From Chloroflexota bacterium (GTDB lineage Bacteria > Chloroflexota > Dehalococcoidia > SM23-28-2 > RBG-16-64-32): a DNA stretch of 9,687 nt. Numbering within the stretch: the stretch's first letter is position 1; every line of letters begins with the position of its first letter. A model generated the notes under the pieces. The model saw only the letters and a program-made list of their open reading frames with translations, was not told where the DNA came from and did no database searches. A program made the translations under genes and the position numbers. The stretch lies in assembly GCA_022560365.1 (NCBI GenBank), contig JADFTG010000026.1, positions 1 through 9,687 on the forward strand. Direction: 5' to 3'. Shown here piece after piece: positions 1-6,372 of the stretch.

Positions 1-775
1 GAGCGACGAACTCGTTCACCTCGAAGTCGCCGGTGGCGTGGCCACGATCACGCTCGACTCGCCGGCCAACCGCAACGCGCTCTCCCGCGCCCTGATGGGC
101 GGCCTGGAAACGAGCCTCGATGCAGCGCTCAACGACGACCGGGCGCGGCTGATCGTCCTCACGCACACCGGCCCCGTCTTCTGCTCGGGCGCCGATCTAA
201 AAGAGATGCGCGGCGGCGGCCCACCCGGACAGCCCGGCCCCGGCGGACTGGTGACGATCCTCAAGACCATCTGGCGCTCGCCAAAGCCGGTGATCGCCCG
301 CATCGGCGGACCAACACGCGCCGGCGGCATCGGCCTGATCGCAGCGTGCGACCTGGCCGTCGCGGTGGAGGAGGCGACGTTCGCGTTCAGCGAAGTGCGC
401 CTCGGCCTCATCCCGGCGATCATCTCCGTTGTCGTCCTGCCCAAGCTGGGCGTGACGAAGGGGATGGAGCTCTTCCTGACCGGCGAGACGTTCGACGCGA
501 CTGAGGCCGCTCGCCTCGGGCTCCTCAACGCCGCCGTGCCCGCGGAGCAGCTCGACGAAACGGTGGATGGCTACGTGGCGAGCGTTCTGAAGGGCGCTCC
601 CGGGGCGCTTTCGGGCTGCAAGCGGCTGGTCCGCGAAGTCCCCGGAATGACGCTGGACGACGCGTTCGAGCAGACATCGGAGTGGACGGCGGAATACTTC
701 GGCTCTGAAGAAGCGCTCGAGGGCATGACGGCCTTCGCGCAGAAGCGTCCGCCGCGCTGGGCCGAGGGCAAGTGA
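1..775 (+). CDS. Enoyl-CoA hydratase/isomerase family protein (5' end just outside the window)
   Basis: Crotonase-fold protein that would add water to, or isomerise, an enoyl-CoA in the cytoplasm. The frame is open from base 2 (SDELVHLEVAGGVATITL), and base 1 (g) can be the last base of an ATG or GTG. About two bases are therefore missing and the protein would be 258 residues, normal for the family. The in-frame GTG at 38 is too late, because it would cut off the first beta strand. With serine at base 2 counted as residue 2, the CoA/oxyanion motif FCSGADLKEM is at about 61-70, a second glycine-rich oxyanion segment AGGIGLIAACD at about 108-118, and an acidic catalytic residue Glu132 in SEVRLGLIP. 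The residue matching Glu144 of mitochondrial crotonase is Gly112, as in some methylglutaconyl-CoA-hydratase-like members, so the exact reaction is open. The stop codon overlaps the start of the AtuA-family gene (TGATG), which indicates one operon. Confidence 0.93.
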   Translation, partial: SDELVHLEVAGGVATITLDSPANRNALSRALMGGLETSLDAALNDDRARLIVLTHTGPVFCSGADLKEMRGGGPPGQPGPGGLVTILKTIWRSPKPVIARIGGPTRAGGIGLIAACDLAVAVEEATFAFSEVRLGLIPAIISVVVLPKLGVTKGMELFLTGETFDATEAARLGLLNAAVPAEQLDETVDGYVASVLKGAPGALSGCKRLVREVPGMTLDDAFEQTSEWTAEYFGSEEALEGMTAFAQKRPPRWAEGK

Positions 776-777
776 TG
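764..777 (+). promoter_or_regulatory. Shine-Dalgarno and TGATG coupling site for the AtuA-family gene
   Basis: GAGGG at 764-768 sits inside the last codons of the hydratase gene, 6 bases before ATG 775. The hydratase stop TGA (773-775) shares its last base with that ATG. This arrangement usually means translational coupling, and it decides the start in favour of ATG 775 over GTG 772. Confidence 0.7.
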
Positions 778-2562
778 GCCAACGAAGCGAAGCCCGTCCT
801 GCGCGTCGCCAACTGCTCCGGCTTCTACGGGGACCGCCTTTCGGCCGCCCGCGAGATGGTCGAGGGCGGGCCGATCGACTTCCTGACAGGCGACTACCTT
901 GCGGAGCTGACGCTGCTCATCCTCTGGAAGATGAAGCAGAAGGACAGCGAGGGCGGCTACGCACGGACGTTCCTGAAGCAGATGGAAGAGGTGCTCGGAA
1001 CTTGCCTCGACAAGGGGATCAAGATCGTCACCAACGCCGGTGGGCTCAACCCGGCGGCGCTCGCCGTGCGGATGCGCGCCCTCGCCGACGGTCTCGGACT
1101 GCAGGCGAATATCGCGCACATCGAAGGCGACGACATCCTGGCGAAGCTCCCCGGCCTGCAGGCCGGCGGCGAGGAGCTGGCACACCTGGACAGCGGTCAG
1201 CCGCTCGCCGCATCGGGCATCCAGCCGATCGCGGCCAACGCTTACCTGGGCGCCTGGGGCATCGTCGAGGCGCTCAACACCGGCGCCGACGTCGTCATCT
1301 GCCCGCGCGTCACCGACGCGTCCGTCGTCGTCGGGCCGGCTGCGTGGCACTTCGGCTGGGGCCGGTCGGACTGGGACCGGCTCGCTTCTTCGGTCGTCGC
1401 GGGCCACATCCTGGAGTGCGGCGCGCAGGCCACCGGCGGCAACTACTCGTTCTTCCAGGAGGTGCCGGGACTCGAACATCCCGGCTTCCCGATCGCCGAG
1501 ATGCACGACGACGGGTCGTTCATCGTGACCAAGCATGAGGGGACCGGCGGGCTGGTCTCCACCGGCACCGTCACCGCCCAGCTGCTCTACGAGATCGGGA
1601 GCGAGCGCTACCTGAACCCGGACGTCGTGGCGCGCTTCGACACGATCGAGCTGGAGCAGGAAGGGCCCGACCGCGTGCGCGTGAGTGGTGTGCGCGGCGA
1701 GCCGGCGCCCGATACGACGAAGGTCTGCATCAACTACCTCGGCGGCTTCCGCAACACGATGACGTTTGTCCTCACGGGCCTCGACATCGAGAAGAAGGCG
1801 AAGCTGGCGGAGGAGGCGCTGTTCGCTGAACTGGGCGGCAAGGAGCAGTTCGACGAAGTCGACGTGAGGCTCACCCGCTCCGACAAGGAGGACCCGGAGT
1901 CGAACGAGGAGGCCAGTGCCTACCTGCGAGTGACCGTCAAGGACAAGGATGCCCAGAAGGTCGGCCGCGCCTTTTCGGCGAAAGTCGTCGAGATGGCGCT
2001 CGCCAACTATCCGGGGTTCCACATGGCGTCCGGGCTCTCTTCGGAGAACGCGTTCGGCGTCTACTGGCCGGCGCTCGTGCCCGTTGACGCCATCGACGAA
2101 GTGGTCGTGACGCACGACGGCTCGCGGATCCCCGTCCCGCCCGTGAAGTCGGACGAAAGCGTAACGGTGGAGCCCGCCTCCACGCCGGCTGCTGCGCTGC
2201 CGACGGGGCCCACGACGCGTGTGCCGCTGGGAACGATCTTCGGCGCTCGTTCCGGAGACAAGGGCGGCAACGCCAACGTCGGCGTCTGGGCGCGGAGCGA
2301 CGCAGCGTACGCCTGGCTGGCGGACTTCCTGACGGTCGAGCGGTTCAAGGAGCTGGTGAGGGAGGCGCGTGACCTTGAGGTGCTGCGCTACGAGCTGCCG
2401 AACCTGCGGGCGCTCAACTTCGTCATCGTCGGTCTCCTCGGCGAGGGCGTCTCGTCTTCGACCCGGCCCGATCCTCAGGCGAAGAGCCTGGGCGAGTACC
2501 TGCGCGCCAAGCTCGTCGACCTGCCGCAGGAACTGCTCGCCGACGCCCCAGACGCATCCTGA
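775..2562 (+). CDS. AtuA family protein (DUF1446 plus C-terminal AtuA-like domain)
   Basis: This 595-residue protein resembles AtuA of the acyclic terpene utilisation (citronellol/geraniol) cluster of Pseudomonas, whose biochemical role is unsettled. The large DUF1446 domain spans about residues 6-450 and begins with VLRVANCSGFYGDRLSAA; it includes IVTNAGGLNP (about 84-93) and VVICPRVTDAS (about 173-183). A Pro/Ala/Thr-rich linker (about 455-480) leads to the AtuA-like domain at about 483-582, marked by GARSGDKGGNANVG (490-503). Some members carry these two domains on separate genes. ATG 775 is chosen because GAGGG at 764-768 lies 6 bases upstream and the ATG overlaps the preceding stop by one base; GTG 772 is in frame directly before it. 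No signal peptide is visible. Coupling to an enoyl-CoA hydratase supports a role in breaking down a branched or isoprenoid acyl-CoA, but terpenes as substrate are only an inference from the family name. Confidence 0.9.
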   Translation: MANEAKPVLRVANCSGFYGDRLSAAREMVEGGPIDFLTGDYLAELTLLILWKMKQKDSEGGYARTFLKQMEEVLGTCLDKGIKIVTNAGGLNPAALAVRMRALADGLGLQANIAHIEGDDILAKLPGLQAGGEELAHLDSGQPLAASGIQPIAANAYLGAWGIVEALNTGADVVICPRVTDASVVVGPAAWHFGWGRSDWDRLASSVVAGHILECGAQATGGNYSFFQEVPGLEHPGFPIAEMHDDGSFIVTKHEGTGGLVSTGTVTAQLLYEIGSERYLNPDVVARFDTIELEQEGPDRVRVSGVRGEPAPDTTKVCINYLGGFRNTMTFVLTGLDIEKKAKLAEEALFAELGGKEQFDEVDVRLTRSDKEDPESNEEASAYLRVTVKDKDAQKVGRAFSAKVVEMALANYPGFHMASGLSSENAFGVYWPALVPVDAIDEVVVTHDGSRIPVPPVKSDESVTVEPASTPAAALPTGPTTRVPLGTIFGARSGDKGGNANVGVWARSDAAYAWLADFLTVERFKELVREARDLEVLRYELPNLRALNFVIVGLLGEGVSSSTRPDPQAKSLGEYLRAKLVDLPQELLADAPDAS

Positions 2563-2613
2563 CGCGTCGCACTTCGCCGGCGGCTCCAGTCATCTGCGAT
2601 ACTGGCCGGTGCA

Positions 2614-3720
2614 ATGGCTGAGAGAACGGCAAAGCCTGCGCTCGTCTCCGACCCCGCGATGGCGGACGCCCGATGGTTCACCGACGTGCTTCAGCACGCA
2701 GGCGCGCTGAGCGACGCAGTCGTCACGGCGGTCGAGCGGACGCGGATCGGAACGGGGCAGACCGGGCTGAACGTCGCGTTTTCGCTCACCTACGATAAGC
2801 CCGCGCCCGATGCGCCCGCGACCGTAGTGGGTAAGTTCCCTTCGCAGGAGCCCCAGAGCCGTGCAGCCGCGAAAACGTTTAGCCTGTACGAACGTGAGAT
2901 CGGGTTCTACGAGATCATCGCTGAGACGGTTGATATCCGCGTTCCTGTCTGCTACTTCGCCGACATTGACCTGGAAACCGGTGACTTCGTGCTGCTACTG
3001 GAGGACCTTCGCCCCGCTGTTCAGGGCGATCAGCTCGCCGGATGCAGCGTTGACGAGGCGTTGCTCGCGATGAGCGAGCTCGCGGGACTGCACGCTCCTC
3101 GCTGGGACGATCCCGCGCTGGCGGACATCGAGTGGCTGGGCCAGTCCGACGATACGCAGTCCGGCGACATGCTCCAGATGGTGTATCAAGGCCTGTGGCC
3201 GGGGTTCGTCGCGCAGTACGGGCCGTCTCTCAGCGCAGACGCGCTCGCGCTCGGCGAGACGTTTGGATGCTCAGTCGGCGATTGGGGACGCGACTGGACG
3301 CCGCCCGCCTGTGTGACACACGGCGACTACCGCCTGGACAACATGATGTTCGGCACCGAGGAGGGCGGCTACCCGCTTACGACGGTCGACTGGCAGACCG
3401 TCGGCCACGGTCCGGGCATCCGGGACGCCGCGTACTTCATCGGCGCCGGACTCACCCTGCCCGAACGCCGAGCGCACGAGATGGACTTGCTGAAGCACTA
3501 TCACGATGCGCTCGTCGCTCGCGGAGTCGGCGGTTACGAATGGCAGCGGTGCCTCGACGATTACAAGCGCGCCACACTGGCGGGCGTTCTCATGACGGTT
3601 ATCGCATCGCAGGCCGTCGCCTCCGACGACCGGGGGAGGGCGATGTTCGCAGCCATGGCGGAGCGCCACTTCGCCCACGCGATCGACCATCAAGCCACCG
3701 ACAGACTGACCCATGCGTAG
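2614..3720 (+). CDS. APH/ecdysteroid-kinase-like phosphotransferase
   Basis: A 368-residue protein-kinase-like small-molecule phosphotransferase, predicted cytoplasmic. The N-lobe has a beta-strand lysine in VVGKFPS (Lys74) and the helix SLYEREIGFYE (90-100). The hinge region is FVLLLEDL (125-132). The catalytic loop is HGDYRLDN (236-243), with Asp238 as catalytic base and Asn243 for metal, and the DFG-equivalent is TVDWQ (Asp259). All the residues needed for ATP-dependent phosphorylation are therefore present. The sequence style (THGDYRLDNMMF, then VDWQTVGHGPG and DAAYFIG) matches phosphotransferases common in mycobacteria and other lipid-degrading bacteria, not true aminoglycoside-resistance enzymes. 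Related kinase domains act on hydroxyacyl-CoAs in LvaA and ACAD10/11. The gene starts 51 bases after the AtuA-family stop with no strong Shine-Dalgarno, so it may belong to the same transcript. The substrate is unknown; antibiotic resistance should not be assumed. Confidence 0.88.
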   Translation: MAERTAKPALVSDPAMADARWFTDVLQHAGALSDAVVTAVERTRIGTGQTGLNVAFSLTYDKPAPDAPATVVGKFPSQEPQSRAAAKTFSLYEREIGFYEIIAETVDIRVPVCYFADIDLETGDFVLLLEDLRPAVQGDQLAGCSVDEALLAMSELAGLHAPRWDDPALADIEWLGQSDDTQSGDMLQMVYQGLWPGFVAQYGPSLSADALALGETFGCSVGDWGRDWTPPACVTHGDYRLDNMMFGTEEGGYPLTTVDWQTVGHGPGIRDAAYFIGAGLTLPERRAHEMDLLKHYHDALVARGVGGYEWQRCLDDYKRATLAGVLMTVIASQAVASDDRGRAMFAAMAERHFAHAIDHQATDRLTHA

Positions 3721-3732
3721 GTGCTTACGCGG

Positions 3733-3754
3733 CCGGCCGGCGTTCTGCGGCCGG
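3733..3754 (+). other. GC-rich inverted repeat (hairpin) between two genes
   Basis: CCGGCCG (3733-3739) and CGGCCGG (3748-3754) are perfect 7-base complements around an 8-base loop, with one further G-U pair outside. It lies 13 bases after the phosphotransferase stop. No T run follows, so it is not a textbook intrinsic terminator. It could slow transcription, protect the 3' end of the upstream message, or simply reflect local GC richness. Confidence 0.4.
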
Positions 3755-3786
3755 TACGGCTCGCCAGAATGAGCGCGCCCGTGACG

Positions 3787-3793
3787 AAGGGAG
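3787..3793 (+). promoter_or_regulatory. Ribosome binding site deciding the start at 3798
   Basis: AAGGGAG ends 4 bases before ATG 3798. It supports this start over any earlier in-frame codon, all of which would fall within the upstream phosphotransferase gene or in the hairpin-bearing gap. Confidence 0.65.
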
Positions 3794-3797
3794 ACTA

Positions 3798-4922
3798 ATG
3801 CTGACACGATTCGACGACTATCCGATACACCAGACGCCCGAGCCGGTGGCGCACGCCGCCTCCAGCGACCGCAACGTCTACGACCGCTACTGGTTCAACG
3901 GCTACGCTGACGACGGCGAGTTCTACTTCGCCGTGGGCATGGGGCTCTACCCCAACCGGGGGATCCTCGATTGCGGCTTCAGCATCGTCCGCGACGGCGA
4001 GCAGCACGCCTTCCACGGCTCGCGCCGCGCACCCGCGGAACCCAGCGACAGCACCGTGGGCCCCTTCCGGATCGAGGTCCTGGAACCGATGCGTAAGGCC
4101 CGCGTTACGCTTGCCCCGAACGAGACGGGGATCGAGTGTGACCTCGTCTTCACAGCCCGCACCGGCTGCTTCGAGGAGGGCCGCCAGACGCTGCGTCAGG
4201 GCACGCGCGCGATCTTCGACGTTACCCGGTTCGCCCAGTTCGGCCGCTGGCAGGGCGAGATCAGCTACGCGGGAAAGACGCTTGCTGTCGACTCGTCACG
4301 GGTCTACGGCACAAAAGACCGCTCCTGGGGCGTCCGCCCCGTCGGCGAGCCCGAAACTGGAGGCGCACCCGCGACGCGGCTGCCACAGTTCTTCTTTCTC
4401 TGGGCGCCGATTCACTGGCCGGACCGCTGCACGCACTTCGGGGTCCTGGAGGACGAGCGCGGCAACGCCTGGCACCAGGATGGCGCTATCGTCCCCGCGT
4501 ACGCTTCTCCGGACGAGATCCCGGGGATCGAAGACCCGGGCGTCGAGAGGATGGCGTCCGTGTCGCACCAGATCACCTACGAAAAGGGCACCCGAAGAGC
4601 GCAGTCAGCCCGGCTCGACCTGGTCGGACCATCCGGTGAGCGTCACGTGATCGAACTAGAGCCCCTGCTTTGCTTTCGCATGAAGGGCATCGGCTACACG
4701 CACCCGGAGTGGGGGCACGGCCGCTGGAAGGGCGAGCTGGCCATCGGCGGAGAGTCGTGGAAGACGGACGAGGTCAGCCCGCTGGCCCTCGAAAACGTGC
4801 ACATTCAGCAGGTCGTGCGCGCCCGGATGGACGGCCTGGAGGGCATCGGCGTCCTTGAGCAGATGTGCATCGGGCCTCACGCCAGCTCTGGCTTCGAGGA
4901 GTTCCTTGACGGGGCCAGGTGA
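3798..4922 (+). CDS. Uncharacterised 374-residue protein, AttH/CrtC-like lipocalin-type fold suspected
   Basis: I cannot assign a function. The product is rich in beta-strand-like alternation and aromatic residues, with no signal peptide or membrane segment. Recognisable landmarks are NVYDRYWFNGY (26-36), FYFAVGMGLYPNRG (42-55), GTKDRSWGVRPVG (171-183) and THPEWGHGRWKGE (301-313). The DRSWG(V/I)R signature and overall length recall uncharacterised proteins often found near phosphotransferases and acyl-CoA enzymes in actinobacteria and proteobacteria, with distant similarity to the hydroxyneurosporene-hydratase/AttH beta-barrel group. That assignment is from memory and is tentative. ATG 3798 is chosen because AAGGGAG (3787-3793) lies just upstream; the frame is open further back but that would run inside the phosphotransferase gene. 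It follows that gene by 77 bases on the same strand and ends the plus-strand block. A role in handling a hydrophobic ligand would fit its neighbours but is unproven. Confidence 0.8.
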   Translation: MLTRFDDYPIHQTPEPVAHAASSDRNVYDRYWFNGYADDGEFYFAVGMGLYPNRGILDCGFSIVRDGEQHAFHGSRRAPAEPSDSTVGPFRIEVLEPMRKARVTLAPNETGIECDLVFTARTGCFEEGRQTLRQGTRAIFDVTRFAQFGRWQGEISYAGKTLAVDSSRVYGTKDRSWGVRPVGEPETGGAPATRLPQFFFLWAPIHWPDRCTHFGVLEDERGNAWHQDGAIVPAYASPDEIPGIEDPGVERMASVSHQITYEKGTRRAQSARLDLVGPSGERHVIELEPLLCFRMKGIGYTHPEWGHGRWKGELAIGGESWKTDEVSPLALENVHIQQVVRARMDGLEGIGVLEQMCIGPHASSGFEEFLDGAR

Positions 4923-4934
4923 GCGCGAACGCCA

Positions 4935-4949
4935 GGGCGCGGCGCGCCT
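4935..4949. other. Short GC hairpin in the convergent intergenic gap
   Basis: GGGCGC (4935-4940) can pair with GCGCCT (4944-4949) around a 3-base loop, with one G-U pair when read on the plus strand. It sits 12 bases past the stop of the 374-residue protein gene in the 76-base gap between convergent genes, where a transcription end is expected. There is no T run on either strand, so terminator function is only possible. Nothing else was recognised in this gap. Confidence 0.28.
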
Positions 4950-4998
4950 CTCCTCGGTGACGATCCAGGTACGTGCGTTCCGCTGGCTGTAGACGAGA

Positions 4999-6249
4999 CT
5001 AGTTGCCGAAGTCCCAGCCCTGGCCGGAGTGGTAGCGCTTCAGGATGTTCTTGGCGATGAGTATCTTGTGAACCTCGTCGGGCCCATCGGCCAGGCGCAG
5101 CGTCCTCGCCCCCTGATACATCGCCGCGAGTGGCAGGTCTCCCGAGACTCCGGCCGCCCCCCAGACCTGGATCGCGCGGTCCACAACGCGGTGATAGGCA
5201 GCAGGCACGAAGATCTTGATCGCCGAGATGTCGGTGCGTGGGTCGACCATGCTCTCCATCTTTTCGGCGCAGTGGATCGTCATCAGGCGCGCCGCCTGGA
5301 TGTCGATGTACGACTCGGCGATGAAGCCCTGTATGAACTGCTTCGTCTCCAGCAGGCCGCCGTGTACCTCGCGCACCATTGAGCGCTCGACCATCAGATC
5401 GAACGCCCGCGACATCTGCCCGACTGAGTTCATGCAGTGGAATACGCGGCCCGCACCCAGGCGGTCCTGCGCCGCCCGGTGACCGCTCCCCGTCTGACCG
5501 AGCTGGTTGGTGACCGGCACACGCACGTCGTCGTAGATGATCTCGCAGTGGTCGCTGTCCAGACCCCAGACGGGGACGCCGCGAATCACGTTCACGCCGG
5601 GAGTGTCCTTCGGCACGATGATCTGCGTCATCTTTCCGTTCTGGTCGGCGGGGCCGTCCGGATCCTCCGTGCGGCACATGACGATGAAGAAGTCCGCGCG
5701 TTTGCCGTTCGAGGTGAACCACTTGTGGCCGTTGATCACCCAATCGTCACCGTCACGGCGCGCCGTCGTCTTGATCGAACGCGGATCGGAGCCGGGCTGG
5801 TCCGGCTCCGTCATCGAGAAGCCGGACTCCATCCGTCCCTCGATGAGGGGAATGAGCCACTTCTTCTTCTGCTCTTCCGTTCCGTACTTGAGCAGGATCG
5901 TCTGGTTACCCGAGTTCGGGGCGACGACTCCGAACAGCGCCGCTGCGCCTATGGCGTAAGCCAGCACCTCGTTCATGTACGCGTGCTCCAGGAAGCTGAG
6001 CCCGGCGCCGCCGTACTCCTCTGGCAGGTGCGGCGCCCAGAGACCGGCCTGCCTCACCTTGTCCTTGATCTGCTCTCGCCGCTCGCGTGCTTGCGCTCTG
6101 CCGCCCTCTTGCATGTCTTCGTCCGTCCGCCAGCCCCAGAGCTCGTTCTCGTGTGGGAGGATCTCCTTGTTGACGATCTGCGCCGTCAACGAGCGAATTT
6201 CATTGATCCGCTCGGACAGCGTCGGGATCGGCTGAACGTTCATCTTCAT
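4999..6249 (-). CDS. Acyl-CoA dehydrogenase, ACAD10/11-like subgroup
   Basis: A 416-residue FAD-dependent acyl-CoA dehydrogenase, expected to oxidise an acyl-CoA at C2-C3 and pass electrons to electron-transfer flavoprotein. The order is N-terminal helical domain (about 10-138), beta domain with FSMTEPD (144-150) and WVINGHKWFTSNG (170-182), then C-terminal helical domain with QDRLGAGR (261-268), QVWGAAGVSGD (361-371) and LRLADGPDEVH (384-394). The last motif places Asp388 where MCAD has its catalytic Glu376, and DGPDEVH is characteristic of the ACAD10/ACAD11-like branch. ATG 6249 is chosen because GAGGAGG lies 5 bases upstream; an in-frame start at 6333 would add 28 low-complexity residues lying before that site. 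It faces the plus-strand block tail to tail and is 123 bases downstream of the MFS gene, so it may have its own promoter. The chain length of the substrate cannot be read from sequence. Confidence 0.93.
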   Translation of the reverse strand: MKMNVQPIPTLSERINEIRSLTAQIVNKEILPHENELWGWRTDEDMQEGGRAQARERREQIKDKVRQAGLWAPHLPEEYGGAGLSFLEHAYMNEVLAYAIGAAALFGVVAPNSGNQTILLKYGTEEQKKKWLIPLIEGRMESGFSMTEPDQPGSDPRSIKTTARRDGDDWVINGHKWFTSNGKRADFFIVMCRTEDPDGPADQNGKMTQIIVPKDTPGVNVIRGVPVWGLDSDHCEIIYDDVRVPVTNQLGQTGSGHRAAQDRLGAGRVFHCMNSVGQMSRAFDLMVERSMVREVHGGLLETKQFIQGFIAESYIDIQAARLMTIHCAEKMESMVDPRTDISAIKIFVPAAYHRVVDRAIQVWGAAGVSGDLPLAAMYQGARTLRLADGPDEVHKILIAKNILKRYHSGQGWDFGN

Positions 6250-6254
6250 GGCAA

Positions 6255-6261
6255 CCTCCTC
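6255..6261 (-). promoter_or_regulatory. Strong Shine-Dalgarno for the acyl-CoA dehydrogenase
   Basis: On the minus strand GAGGAGG is followed by TTGCC and then ATG (6249-6247). This near-perfect site at 5-base spacing fixes the start and predicts efficient translation. Confidence 0.8.
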
Positions 6262-6315
6262 GGGCACATAGCCCCCGGCAGAACCCTGGGCGCAGCGATT
6301 CGGGGCGATAGCACC

Positions 6316-6345
6316 ATTATCCGTAGATTGCACAGACCTTGTACA
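6316..6345 (-). promoter_or_regulatory. Candidate promoter for the acyl-CoA dehydrogenase
   Basis: Reading the minus strand, TGTACA (6345-6340, four of six to TTGACA) is separated by 18 bases from GATAAT (6321-6316, five of six to TATAAT). It lies in the 123-base gap upstream of the dehydrogenase and would give a leader of roughly 60 bases. The AT-rich patch stands out from its GC-rich surroundings, but the match to a sigma-70 type promoter was judged by eye only. Confidence 0.35.
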
Positions 6346-6372
6346 GCCCAGGAGACCGCAGGAGCCGCAGCG

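Noticed and set aside
571..2115. Long open frame of 514 codons antisense to the AtuA-family gene
   Set aside because: It overlaps two well-supported plus-strand genes, has no recognisable motifs and is rich in Arg, His and Val, as expected for an antisense frame of GC-rich coding DNA.
2563..2613. Promoter in the 51-base gap before the phosphotransferase
   Set aside because: GATACT near 2596-2601 loosely resembles a -10 box, but no convincing -35 partner at proper spacing was found.
2614..3720. Aminoglycoside resistance gene
   Set aside because: The APH-like fold is shared by many metabolic kinases; the motifs and neighbours point to acyl-CoA or small-molecule metabolism and not antibiotic modification.
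3132..3797. N-terminal extension of the 374-residue protein into the phosphotransferase gene
   Set aside because: The extension is Arg-rich and overlaps the kinase catalytic region in another frame, while ATG 3798 has its own ribosome binding site.
6250..6333. 28-residue N-terminal extension of the acyl-CoA dehydrogenase
   Set aside because: The strong GAGGAGG site lies inside this extension, 5 bases before ATG 6249, so the extension is leader sequence.
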